Positions 53,953-62,403 of a DNA stretch of 64,000 bases are shown here, piece after piece. Under the pieces are notes generated by a model that saw only the letters and a program-made list of their open reading frames with translations, was not told the DNA's origin and did no database searches. Source of the stretch: Anaerovirgula multivorans (GTDB taxonomy: Bacteria; Bacillota; Clostridia; Peptostreptococcales; Natronincolaceae). Made by a program: the position numbers and the translations under genes. The DNA lies in the NCBI RefSeq assembly GCF_900188145.1, contig NZ_FZOJ01000014.1, positions 1-64,000 on the forward strand, written 5' to 3'. Position 1 is the stretch's first letter. Each line of letters begins with the position of its first letter.

Positions 53953-55311
53953 TTACCTATAATTTTCCCCCTGGAAGTACTTAGAAATATCTATTTTCTC
54001 ATAACCAGGAATAACCGCTCTTTCAAATCTTTTGCCCAATTCTCCTATAGGTTTTGTTGCATCTATCCCTACTTTATCCGTTATACCGCTTAAGCTATGA
54101 GAGGGTTCTAGTCCTGACCCCAATGCTCCAGGTACAATAACTAAGTCTTTAGATGCCTGCATCCTTGTTGCAATGGCCCACTCTATATCGTCGGGACTAA
54201 AGATATCTACATCATCATCCACTACAACCACATGTTTCACATCTTTACTACTGGCTAATGCACCTAAAATGGCACTTTTGCCATCCCCCTCTTGTCGCTT
54301 ATGAATTGAGACAAATGCGTGAAATCTACATCCTCCCGATACGGTTACGTTCACGTCCTTCACATCCACTAAGTTTTTCACTGCTGTGTAAAGCTCAATT
54401 TCTCGGATCAATCCATTGGATAGGTGCTCTTCTCTACAGGGAAATGCGGTTTGAAAAATAGGATCATTTCGATGCATTACAGTTTTTATTTCTACTACTG
54501 GATGGGGTGCTACACCACCATAATAACCCATCAATTCTCCAAAGGGGCCCTCATCTTTTCTGCGATGAGGCGGCATAATACCTTCTAACACAATTTCTCC
54601 ATAGGCTGGTACTTCTAAATCAACACTATGACATTTCACTAGTTCTAAAGCCTCTCCCCTAAGGGCACTGTCTACTTCATATTTATCTACCCCATAGACT
54701 TCACTGCTCACCTGAGAAGCTAGCAATAGACTATAATCATAACCTAACAATATAGCCACCTCTAAAGGCTTATTTTGTTCCTCCATCTGCAAAAACTGCT
54801 TGGTAGCTAAGGGAGAAGCAATCAATATACTGATCTCATTTCCTCCGTTAACCTGTAGTCTTCGAACAGATATATGCCGCTTACCGGTTTCAGGATCTTT
54901 TACAACTACAATGCCTGAAGTAATATAGCTGGAGGAATCCTCTTCATGGAAGGTAGGAATAGGAAACATTTTCGGAATATCAATATTTCTAGTAATAATG
55001 TTCTCCATGACTGCCCCTTTTGCCAAAAACTTTGTAGCTTTTGGATTAGCAATAGCATCCATCATTCTATAAATTCTTTCTTCATGTTTCATCCCCAGCA
55101 TCTCATAATAGATTTCTCTATTTCCGAATAAAGCCCCCGCTACTGGCATTTTGTTACCCTTTACCTTACTAAACATGATAGGCACTTCGTTTTTAAAACA
55201 TTTTAAGACTGCCCCTAATTCAAATTTAGGATCCACTTCTACATTACATACCTGTAAATATCCCTTATTTTTTAATTGATCAATAGCAGCCCTAAGCATT
55301 TGGGTTTCCAT
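53953..55311 (-). CDS. ubiD: UbiD-family prenyl-FMN-dependent decarboxylase
   Basis: A 452-residue (de)carboxylase that needs prenylated FMN. The family pattern is present: a conserved N-terminal helical domain, SVRRLQVNGGNEISI (the SRxQ-like flavin-binding region), EGPFGELMGYYGG with the catalytic glutamate, and VVVDDDVDIFSPDDIEWAIATR. Family substrates are aromatic or heteroaromatic acids. Next to purine genes and microcompartment genes I propose 4-amino-5-imidazolecarboxylate. Start ATG follows GGAGGG. UbiX, which supplies the cofactor, is encoded next to it. Confidence 0.9.
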   Translation of the reverse strand: METQMLRAAIDQLKNKGYLQVCNVEVDPKFELGAVLKCFKNEVPIMFSKVKGNKMPVAGALFGNREIYYEMLGMKHEERIYRMMDAIANPKATKFLAKGAVMENIITRNIDIPKMFPIPTFHEEDSSSYITSGIVVVKDPETGKRHISVRRLQVNGGNEISILIASPLATKQFLQMEEQNKPLEVAILLGYDYSLLLASQVSSEVYGVDKYEVDSALRGEALELVKCHSVDLEVPAYGEIVLEGIMPPHRRKDEGPFGELMGYYGGVAPHPVVEIKTVMHRNDPIFQTAFPCREEHLSNGLIREIELYTAVKNLVDVKDVNVTVSGGCRFHAFVSIHKRQEGDGKSAILGALASSKDVKHVVVVDDDVDIFSPDDIEWAIATRMQASKDLVIVPGALGSGLEPSHSLSGITDKVGIDATKPIGELGKRFERAVIPGYEKIDISKYFQGENYR

Positions 55312-55338
55312 CCTCAGCTTACCCTCCTCTCCGTATCC

Positions 55339-55450
55339 TAGACATACGCCCCTAAATTTTAATATACTAAGGTCTACATTTGCAGCCCTGGTTTTGGGCG
55401 AAACCGTAGGCCGTGTATATTAAAATTTAACTTTAAAGGCATATGTCTAT
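55339..55450. repeat. Mini-element in reverse orientation between ubiX and ubiD
   Basis: Imperfect ends TAGACATACGCC and GGCATATGTCTA surround AAATTTTAATATAC/GTATATTAAAATTT arms and the family core in reverse (CTGCAGC... TTTGGGCGAAACCGTAGGCCGTG). It ends three bases before the stop codon of ubiX (TAG at 55453-55455). It breaks an otherwise compact run of co-directional genes. Confidence 0.75.
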
Positions 55451-55452
55451 AT

Positions 55453-56007
55453 CTATTCTCCCCACCTTTTAAATAAACCATGGTCTATTCCCATTTGATC
55501 CAATGCTCTCCCCACCATAATGCTTACAATATCCTCAATGGTCTCGGGATGATGATAAAAACCAGGTGAAGCTGGCAAAATAGTGACCCCTAGCTTTGCC
55601 AACTTCATCATATTTTCTAAATGTATTACACTTAAAGGTGTCTCCCGTGGAACCATCACCAGTTTTCGTCCTTCTTTAATGGTTACATCAGCAGCTCTAG
55701 TTAAAAGATTATCTGATATACCATGGGCTACTGCTGCTAAAGTCCTCATAGAGCATGGAACAATAATCATTCCATCGGTTTTAAAGGAACCACTAGAAAT
55801 AGAAGCAGCTAGATTTTTGTTGTCATGATGGACAGAAGCCAATTCCTTTAATTCTTCTAATCCCACACCACATTCATGCTTTGCAACGTATTCTCCCATG
55901 GTAGATACAACCAAATGGGTCTCAATTTCCAGGGTCTGTAATACTTTTAAAAGTCCAATACCATAGATAGCGCAGCTACCTCCTGTGATACCTACAACAA
56001 TTTTCAT
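55453..56007 (-). CDS. ubiX: Flavin prenyltransferase
   Basis: Makes prenylated FMN for UbiD from FMN and dimethylallyl phosphate. The 184-residue protein has the UbiX pattern: VGITGGSCAIYGIGLLKVL, the FMN/substrate loop SGSFKTDGMIIVPCSMRTLAAVAHG and RKLVMVPRETPLSVIHLENM (the DMAP-binding Arg and Glu). Its stop codon is next to a palindromic repeat. Pairing with ubiD is typical. Confidence 0.92.
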   Translation of the reverse strand: MKIVVGITGGSCAIYGIGLLKVLQTLEIETHLVVSTMGEYVAKHECGVGLEELKELASVHHDNKNLAASISSGSFKTDGMIIVPCSMRTLAAVAHGISDNLLTRAADVTIKEGRKLVMVPRETPLSVIHLENMMKLAKLGVTILPASPGFYHHPETIEDIVSIMVGRALDQMGIDHGLFKRWGE

Positions 56008-56046
56008 AGCTTAGCACCACTTTCTATCTGAAGAAATGTCATTTTT

Positions 56047-56649
56047 TTACTTAACTTTATTTTGTGTATCTCCTCCACCAATCCATGGATCTTCACTGTT
56101 TTTCCAAGCCTTGATGTATTCATCGATTGTCATTACTTTCGTGAAGATACTTAAATCATTCAAACCATACTGATGCATTTCTTCAGTCTTTGAAGCACAA
56201 CCATCACTCAAGGTAATTACTTTATAGGCACGGGCTAAAGCATCGGTTGCTGTACTTCTTACACATACATTGGTCCAAACCCCTGTCACTACAACAGTAT
56301 CAATAGCTTCCTCTCTTAAATACAAATCAAGGTCTGTATGAGCAAAGCCGCTGTGTCTTCTTTTAGGCACGATGTATTCATCACCCTCTGGATATAGCTC
56401 TGGAATAAAATCTGATCCCCAGCTTCCCTTCACTGCATGCGCTGGTCTTACACGAAAGTCAGCATCATTTTTTCTATGGGCCTCTTGAATATGAACTAAG
56501 TGAATATCATCATCCTTACGACTTCTAATCCATTTAAATAGTTTTTGAAGGTCAGGTATGATGGTTTCTCCACCGGGACATCGGAGAGAAGCCCTTTCTC
56601 CTACAAAATCATTTAACATATCTATTACGAGTACCGCATGTCTAGACAT
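56047..56649 (-). CDS. Isochorismatase-fold cysteine amidohydrolase
   Basis: A 200-residue hydrolase with the full catalytic triad: Asp10 (LVIDMLNDFV), Lys96 (VPKRRHSGF) and Cys129 (TGVWTNVCVRSTATDA). Relatives such as RutB, N-carbamoylsarcosine amidase and biuret hydrolase split ureido or carbamoyl groups into CO2 and NH3. In this gene run I propose that it splits 4-ureido-5-imidazolecarboxylate to 4-amino-5-imidazolecarboxylate. AAGGAGG precedes the ATG. It directly follows the hydantoinase-like gene (12-base gap). The substrate is inference. Confidence 0.88.
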   Translation of the reverse strand: MSRHAVLVIDMLNDFVGERASLRCPGGETIIPDLQKLFKWIRSRKDDDIHLVHIQEAHRKNDADFRVRPAHAVKGSWGSDFIPELYPEGDEYIVPKRRHSGFAHTDLDLYLREEAIDTVVVTGVWTNVCVRSTATDALARAYKVITLSDGCASKTEEMHQYGLNDLSIFTKVMTIDEYIKAWKNSEDPWIGGGDTQNKVK

Positions 56650-56661
56650 AAAATCTCCTCC

Positions 56662-58077
56662 TTAATATTTAATTACTCTATCTAGTTTTTGAATACTTTG
56701 TCTTCTGACAAATTGTCCAAAGCCTTCTTCTCCAACAATACCGATTTCATCATCGTATACGAGGGTACCTCTCACAACCGTTTTTACTGGCTTCCCCTTT
56801 AGCTTAATTCCATGTAATGGATTGTATTTTGCCATAGAATAGGTTTTCTTTTGATCAATTGTCCACTCTTTTTCAAGATCAATGATAGTAAAGTCTGCAT
56901 CTGATCCAATATGCATTGCACCCTTTTTAGGATATAGTCCATACTGCTTTGCTGCATTGGTACTTAACACCTCTACCATTTTACTAAGGGTCAATCTTCC
57001 CTTGTTATAGCCTTCGCTTACGATAATAGGAACTAATGTTTCCACCCCAGGGATTCCTGGGAAAGCAGTCCAAATGTTCACACCTTCAGCCTCTTTTTCT
57101 GTTGCGATTTCATAAGGAGCATGATCAGTACCCATAAAATCTACACTGCCATTTTGTAGACCTTCCCAAAGCTCTTCATTATCTCTCTTTGTTCTAAGTG
57201 GGGGTGCAATTTTAGCATACTGTCGGTGCTCCGTCATAGCATCTTGATAATTTAGCGTTAGATAATGGGGACAGGTTTCAGAGGTTACATCTAAACCCTT
57301 CTTTTTCGCCTCACCTACTAGTTTTGCTCCGATGCCTGTGCTCATATGAACGATGTGTAATCTTGCACCAGTTTCTTCAGCAAAGCTTATTCCCAATTGA
57401 ATAGCAGCCTTTTCAGCTAATTCTAGTCTTGCTTCAGCCCAAGCTGGTCCATCCAATCTACCTTCCTTCTGAAACTTATTTACATAATAGTCACACATAG
57501 CGTAGTTTTCGGCATGAATTCCTACTGGTAATCCAGTTTCTGCAACCCATCTAAAGGCCTCTAGCATTTCAGGGTCTGTTACTCTTTCATAGGTTGGCAC
57601 CGATGGAGTCATATAAACCTTATAGGCGCATACCCCATAATCAGCTTGTTCTTTAATAATTTCTTTTTTACCTGCTCTTATATCTTCCCCAGTAACACCG
57701 CCCCACATTGCATAATCTATAATAGCCTTATCTTTAATAGCGTTCAGCTTTGATTCTAATTCTTCTACGCCTCTTACTGATGGTTTAGAACAGCAGGGCA
57801 TATCCATAATTGTGGTTAAGCCTCCAGCAGCAGCCGAGGAGGTTCCTGTCAAGAAATTTTCTCTATGGGTAAAGCCTGGGTCCATAAAATGAGTATGGGA
57901 ATCAAAGCAACCCGGAATTGTTAAATGACCTTCTGCATTAATTTCCTTGTCATATTCAATTCCTTCTAAATCTGTTAAAAAGCCTGCTATTTTTTCATCC
58001 TTTACAAGAATATGAGTTAATACGGTATCGTCTCCCTGTGGTATCCTTGCATTTTTCACAATCACATCATACTTCAT
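56662..58077 (-). CDS. Cyclic amidohydrolase, allantoinase/dihydropyrimidinase type
   Basis: A 471-residue metal-dependent ring-opening enzyme. Metal ligands are all present: His61/His63 (SHTHFMDPG), carbamylated Lys153 (CAYKVYMTP), His188 (GIHAEN), His244 (HIVHMST) and Asp318 (GTDHAPY), and the family KYNPLHG tail. Allantoinase, hydantoinase or dihydropyrimidinase would be a routine label. With purine dehydrogenase and deaminases upstream and no uricase or allantoin genes visible, I propose xanthine amidohydrolase (xanthine to 4-ureido-5-imidazolecarboxylate). GGGGGA precedes the ATG. Confidence 0.88.
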   Translation of the reverse strand: MKYDVIVKNARIPQGDDTVLTHILVKDEKIAGFLTDLEGIEYDKEINAEGHLTIPGCFDSHTHFMDPGFTHRENFLTGTSSAAAGGLTTIMDMPCCSKPSVRGVEELESKLNAIKDKAIIDYAMWGGVTGEDIRAGKKEIIKEQADYGVCAYKVYMTPSVPTYERVTDPEMLEAFRWVAETGLPVGIHAENYAMCDYYVNKFQKEGRLDGPAWAEARLELAEKAAIQLGISFAEETGARLHIVHMSTGIGAKLVGEAKKKGLDVTSETCPHYLTLNYQDAMTEHRQYAKIAPPLRTKRDNEELWEGLQNGSVDFMGTDHAPYEIATEKEAEGVNIWTAFPGIPGVETLVPIIVSEGYNKGRLTLSKMVEVLSTNAAKQYGLYPKKGAMHIGSDADFTIIDLEKEWTIDQKKTYSMAKYNPLHGIKLKGKPVKTVVRGTLVYDDEIGIVGEEGFGQFVRRQSIQKLDRVIKY

Positions 58078-58147
58078 ATGAAATCCCCCTTTTTTATAAT
58101 AAAGTTATCTTTATCCTTCGGTGTATTGCTAAGACTCCCGCTTCTTC

Positions 58148-58396
58148 TAGATAAACAAACTAAGCGACTAACACAAAATCAAAGATTTTGGTTATCTGCT
58201 TATAGATAAACAAACTAAGTGACCAACACGAAAGTTAGAAACCAAACTTTCGGTTGTCTACTTAAAGCGGGAGATCAAGCACTACATCCTCGAAGTAAAT
58301 TCGGCTACAATTCAGTGGGAGTAAAAACTCCCTCTAGATAAACAAACTAAGTGATCAACTCGAAAGTTACAAATCAAACTTTCGGTTGCCTACTTA
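58148..58396. repeat. Three copies of a ~55-62 base palindromic unit
   Basis: Units begin TAGATAAACAAACTAAG and lie at 58148-58202, 58203-58264 and 58335-58396. The first two are adjacent and the third follows after a 70-base spacer. Each contains GYGAYYAAC with inverse GTTrTCTGCTT-like arms around a loop; units 2 and 3 share CGAAAGTT...AACTTTCGG. They fill the 335-base gap between the formimidoyltransferase and the amidohydrolase. They are related in layout to the 51/52-base family elsewhere. Confidence 0.75.
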
Positions 58397-58412
58397 TGAA
58401 TTAAGTCTCATT

Positions 58413-59321
58413 TTATTTCATTAAATGACTTTCTAATATTTGATCCTTTCTAAAGTTCTCTAAGCCTAAATAATATTCTAGAGAATTCAATAGATAGTCT
58501 AACTTCACCGGACCCACGATTTCTGATCCAGTAACTGCTACACCATACCGTTCAGCCTCTTGCTTTACAAAATTGAAGGCTCTATATAGAGGCGTAGCAC
58601 CACAGTCAAACATATTCACAGAAACAACTACCCCAGATCTTTCTGGAAACTTAATTCCTACAGCTCTAACGGTGCTAAAGCCTCCACTTGGTCCCCGCAC
58701 CCCTTTAGCAATGGTCTTTGCGATTGTTACATCTTCAGTTGCTAAAAAAACATTATAGGCGGTTAACCCCTCAACATCAGCACTGACAATCGTTGCTCCC
58801 GCTGTTGGATGTAAAACAGCTGGCCCTATATCAGGTCTTCTCTCCTCCTTGTGGACAGCTTGCTTCAATCCCTCATATTGCCCCTCACGAATAAAGGAAA
58901 GTACTTTTCTCTCTTCGCATCTGGCATTTGCTCCAGAAAAATATACAGGTACTTTAAAGCGTTTATAGACTTCTTCACCAATCTCCTCCGCCAAAGCTTT
59001 ACATTCCTCTAAAGAAATATTTTTGAATGGAAATAAAGGAATGGTGTCTTGAGCTCCTATTCTTGGATGCGTCCCCTGCTGTTCCTCCATATTAATTAAT
59101 TCATAGCTTTTGCCAGCCAAAATCAGCAGAGCTTCCTTTAAAGCCTCTGGTTCTCCAATAAGCGTTACAACTGTTCTATTGAAGTCATACTCTGGTTCAT
59201 AATTGATTAGTGTCACTCCTTCTATGTTTTTTAAAGGTTCTACGATTGATTCGATGACTTCTTTTCTTCTGCCTTCACTGAAATTAGGCACTGCTAGAAT
59301 ATACTTTTTCTCACCTGTCAT
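58413..59321 (-). CDS. Glutamate/formiminoglycine formimidoyltransferase, single domain
   Basis: A 302-residue protein equal to the N-terminal transferase half of FTCD: ILAVPNFSEGRRKEVIESI, NRTVVTLIG, TIPLFPF and VRGPSGGFSTVRAVGI. It transfers a formimino group to tetrahydrofolate. The cyclodeaminase half is absent. Usually this is named glutamate formimidoyltransferase of histidine breakdown, but no other histidine genes are nearby; in a purine cluster the donor is more likely formiminoglycine, giving glycine. GAGGGGG precedes the ATG. It leads the long minus-strand run. Confidence 0.88.
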   Translation of the reverse strand: MTGEKKYILAVPNFSEGRRKEVIESIVEPLKNIEGVTLINYEPEYDFNRTVVTLIGEPEALKEALLILAGKSYELINMEEQQGTHPRIGAQDTIPLFPFKNISLEECKALAEEIGEEVYKRFKVPVYFSGANARCEERKVLSFIREGQYEGLKQAVHKEERRPDIGPAVLHPTAGATIVSADVEGLTAYNVFLATEDVTIAKTIAKGVRGPSGGFSTVRAVGIKFPERSGVVVSVNMFDCGATPLYRAFNFVKQEAERYGVAVTGSEIVGPVKLDYLLNSLEYYLGLENFRKDQILESHLMK

Positions 59322-59749
59322 AGCTAAGCCCCCTCTTCTTCTAAATAATATCTTACTTGTTTTTGCATAGGATTTATTTCTGCCTCATTTTCATTTTATT
59401 CTGAAACTTCAATAGAAAATTCCATAAAAATACTAAATCACCTTTGTATGATATATACAAATGTACATAGTTATAAAGCATTATATTTCCAGTAATTTTG
59501 TAATAAGTATACAAATTTATCTTGTGTTTTTTTAATTGTTTTGGAGCTATTTTGCTTAAACCTTATAAAATAAAGATTCCCGCTGTTAAAGTTTCCTTTG
59601 TTTTTAATCCTAGAATAATGATATTAATTTATATTGAGTAGGAATTTTCTGAAAAAGGATGTATAATATAATCATCATCGCCTTAGTCTTTTCTAATTTT
59701 GAAAACCCTTATCCCATTTCATGATTAAGATGAAGAAAGGAGAATGATG
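59322..59749. other. Divergent intergenic region of the purine cluster
   Basis: This 428-base AT-rich gap separates the formimidoyltransferase (minus) and the cyclase-family gene (plus) and must contain the start signals of the catabolic run. A TATAAT at 59662-59667 on the plus strand, with a weak -35 candidate 17 bases upstream, fits the cyclase gene. I did not find a convincing sigma-54 site or an obvious palindromic PucR operator. Confidence 0.4.
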
Positions 59750-60442
59750 ATGGCTTTACGGTTAATTGATTTATCTCAAGAAATTTTTCAAGGAATGTCT
59801 GTATTCCCTATGCACCAACCGACCTTCATTATGACCAATATGACCCACGAGGAAAATATGCAAGCTACTGGTAGCAAAACCTTAGGCTTTTCTGCACGAA
59901 ATCTCTTAATTAGTGAGCATGGCGGTACCCACTGTGACGCAGTTTGGGAGTATAAGTCCTCAGGTTCTACAATCGATAAAATGCCTCTTCACCATTTTTG
60001 GGGAAGTGCTATCTGTATCGATTTATCTTGTGTTTCCCCAACTCAATACATAGAAGTTGAGGATTTAGCTTCTGCCCTTGCTAAATCTGGTCTTACCATT
60101 GAAAAGGGGGATATTATTCTATTATATACAGGTCACTTTGATCGCTACTTTGGCACCGATCAATGGCAAACTACCTATAGTGGTTTAAGCTATAGGGCGG
60201 CAAAATGGCTGGCAGAAAAAGGCGTTGTGAATATTGGTGTAGATGCTCCAGCAATTGATCATCCGGAGGATTTAGACTTCTCAGGTCATTTGGTTTGTGG
60301 TGAATATGATATTACCAATACCGAAAATCTCTGTAACCTGCATCTAGTAGTAAACAAACGGTTTTTGTATTTTGGACTTCCTTTAAAAATTCGAGATGGC
60401 TCTGGTTCACCGATACGTGCGATTGCATTATTGGAGGAATAA
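59750..60442 (+). CDS. Cyclase-family metal hydrolase (KynB / isatin hydrolase type)
   Basis: About 230 residues. The family metal motif is present as SEHGGTHCDAVWEY (H-x-GTH-x-D), with LSQEIFQGMSVFPMHQPT before it and GVVNIGVDAPAIDHP after. Relatives hydrolyse N-formylkynurenine or open cyclic amides such as isatin with Mn2+ or Zn2+. Three ATGs in a row occur at 59744, 59747 and 59750; the third has the best spacing to AAAGGAG. Divergent placement beside the formimidoyltransferase makes 4-imidazolone ring opening a candidate role (inference). Confidence 0.82.
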   Translation: MALRLIDLSQEIFQGMSVFPMHQPTFIMTNMTHEENMQATGSKTLGFSARNLLISEHGGTHCDAVWEYKSSGSTIDKMPLHHFWGSAICIDLSCVSPTQYIEVEDLASALAKSGLTIEKGDIILLYTGHFDRYFGTDQWQTTYSGLSYRAAKWLAEKGVVNIGVDAPAIDHPEDLDFSGHLVCGEYDITNTENLCNLHLVVNKRFLYFGLPLKIRDGSGSPIRAIALLEE

Positions 60443-60492
60443 GTAGATGAGCAAAATCTATGATTTTGTGTCAGTCACTTATACAAGGTGAA
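60441..60492. repeat. 52-base mini-palindrome on the stop codon of the cyclase gene
   Basis: The reverse complement matches the insertion at 37422-37473 closely (TTCACCTTGTATAAG, GACTGACA, AAATCATAGATTTT, TCATCTACTT). Its first two bases are the last two of the TAA stop of the cyclase gene, and it ends just before that gene's terminator. Confidence 0.8.
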
Positions 60493-60497
60493 ATTTA

Positions 60498-60530
60498 AGC
60501 CCTTACTTTATTTAGTAAGGGCTATTTTTT
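60498..60530 (+). terminator. Terminator of the cyclase gene
   Basis: AGCCCTTACT (60498-60507) pairs perfectly with AGTAAGGGCT (60514-60523), followed by a run of T to 60530. The right arm overlaps the last codon of the convergent PucR gene. Confidence 0.88.
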
Positions 60531-62180
60531 GAGTAATTTTTTAATTTTAATTGCTATTTCCAGATTTAAACGATCTTTATGATCCTCTAAATTCATACCT
60601 GTAATCTTTTGAATTCTTTGAATACGATATAGGGTGGTATTGTAATGTGTGAATAAATCCTCTGATAGCTTCTTCAAATTTCCATTGCTTTGAAAGTACA
60701 TATCTAAGGTTTTTACTAATTCAGCTGATCTTTTTCTATCATATTCTACCAAAGGTAAAATAGTAGCTTCATAAAATCTTTCTAATTCCTCTCGTAAAGA
60801 ATCTTGACATAATATTTTATAAATTCCCATTTTCTCAAAATAAGTCATGTTTATTTCCCCTATCAGCCCACCATTTTCTATTGCCTTAATAGCATCAATA
60901 TAGCTTTTGTATACCTCAGCTAATCCATGATAAGGTCTACCTATTCCAATTTTATATTGTTTTTCTTTTAGACGTTGCCCTAAGTTTTTTTGCAGGCATT
61001 CACAAAACTCCTTTGTGGATGTCTGCATTCTGTTATCAGCTGAAAGGGTTAACAAAACGTTGATACTATCAGTTTTGTTTGCAATAAAAGCTTTAAGGTT
61101 CAACTCATTTAACAATGCTTCAATGTCGCTATTTAAAATGGCTATTATTTTTAACATTTCGTCAGTAACCATAGTTTTCTGGCTTTCCAACTGAATAACT
61201 ACCATAATATATTCTTCCTCTAGCCCTAATTTAAAAACCTCTGCTCTTTCCAAAGCTTTTTCCTTTCTATTTTTATCTAATGACAGAAGATCCTCCAAAA
61301 ACTCAGCACGATATCTATTTTCTACATCTCGTACTGATATCTGTTTAAGAATCTCCAAAGCAATTGTTGTAGAGGCTGTTTCTAAAACAGATAGATCAAA
61401 ACCTCCTAGAGGTGTTTGCATGGCCCAGGAGAAAATATGTCCATAAACATTGTTTTTTACTACAATAGGCATTACCATTCTTCTGAAATACTTACCTTGA
61501 ATGTTTTCTACTGTTTCTTCAAATTTTCTTTTATTTATTATTTTGCCTTTAGAGGATTCATAAAACCCGCTGAAGTTTTCCAGCAAAAAAACTCTTGTTT
61601 CTCCTTCAATATCCCCTAATTCCATTATTATTTCATTTGTAAATTCTAATCTGATTAAAACAGGATTCCGTAAATTCTCATATATCACTTTCCCCATATC
61701 CTTAATCTTTCCACCACTCAAGACAACGTTCATGAGTTGTTCATGGACTTTCTCCAATCTTTGTAGTAAAGAAGCCTGCTTGTTAAATATCTCCATGAAA
61801 ACAGGAGTCATAATATCTGAAAAAGGAATTGCATAGTATAAGTCAATAATTGGAAAGTTCAAGAAATCAGCAAGATCAACTACTTCTTGAGATATAGATT
61901 CTAAATAGGGATATATTTTAATTCCAATTCCCGCTAATCCTTTTTTTGCACATTCTCGAATCAACTTTTTTTGTGTTTCCACATCGTCCTTTTTGAAGGA
62001 ATAAGCAGTAGTTAATAGAAGTTCCCCTGCATCTACCCAGTTGAGAATATCAGGATCTGCCATGATATTTACTCTCGATACAGTATTTCGACTTCCTTTA
62101 AAGCCTGCTATCAATTTACATTTTTCCATGCATTCCATTCTCATAACATCGTCTATCGTAATGCCATTTTGCCTTCTCAT
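60522..62180 (-). CDS. PucR-family transcriptional regulator
   Basis: About 552 residues with the PucR layout: N-terminal purine-catabolism regulator domain (MRRQNGITIDDVMRMECMEKCKLIAG, with GELLLTTAYSF and GLAGIGIKIYPYL), a middle GAF/GGDEF-like segment, and the C-terminal helix-turn-helix (LSEDLFTHYNTTLYRIQRIQKITG). PucR proteins activate purine degradation genes. Start at 62180 after GGAGTGGG. It is next to the purine cluster and most likely its activator, possibly sensing a pathway intermediate. Confidence 0.9.
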   Translation of the reverse strand: MRRQNGITIDDVMRMECMEKCKLIAGFKGSRNTVSRVNIMADPDILNWVDAGELLLTTAYSFKKDDVETQKKLIRECAKKGLAGIGIKIYPYLESISQEVVDLADFLNFPIIDLYYAIPFSDIMTPVFMEIFNKQASLLQRLEKVHEQLMNVVLSGGKIKDMGKVIYENLRNPVLIRLEFTNEIIMELGDIEGETRVFLLENFSGFYESSKGKIINKRKFEETVENIQGKYFRRMVMPIVVKNNVYGHIFSWAMQTPLGGFDLSVLETASTTIALEILKQISVRDVENRYRAEFLEDLLSLDKNRKEKALERAEVFKLGLEEEYIMVVIQLESQKTMVTDEMLKIIAILNSDIEALLNELNLKAFIANKTDSINVLLTLSADNRMQTSTKEFCECLQKNLGQRLKEKQYKIGIGRPYHGLAEVYKSYIDAIKAIENGGLIGEINMTYFEKMGIYKILCQDSLREELERFYEATILPLVEYDRKRSAELVKTLDMYFQSNGNLKKLSEDLFTHYNTTLYRIQRIQKITGMNLEDHKDRLNLEIAIKIKKLLKK

Positions 62181-62403
62181 AAATATCCCACTCCTAATTA
62201 CCAATATTTCTTTGTTAGGTTAATGATATTGTCATTCATTTAATTCGATAGCTTGTCTTGGTAACTTTCATGTGAAGCCCCATTTATGTGAGACAGATGC
62301 TTAAAATTATTAGCATGATTTGAATCTAACTACTACTTATCGTTACTATTCTACATAACAAATAAAAATCCTGTGAAAACACCATTGTTTTTTAGATCAT
62401 TTA

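Noticed and set aside
51538..58077. A standard ethanolamine or propanediol microcompartment
   Set aside because: No ammonia lyase, diol dehydratase, glycyl radical enzyme, aldehyde dehydrogenase or PduL gene is present among the shell genes.
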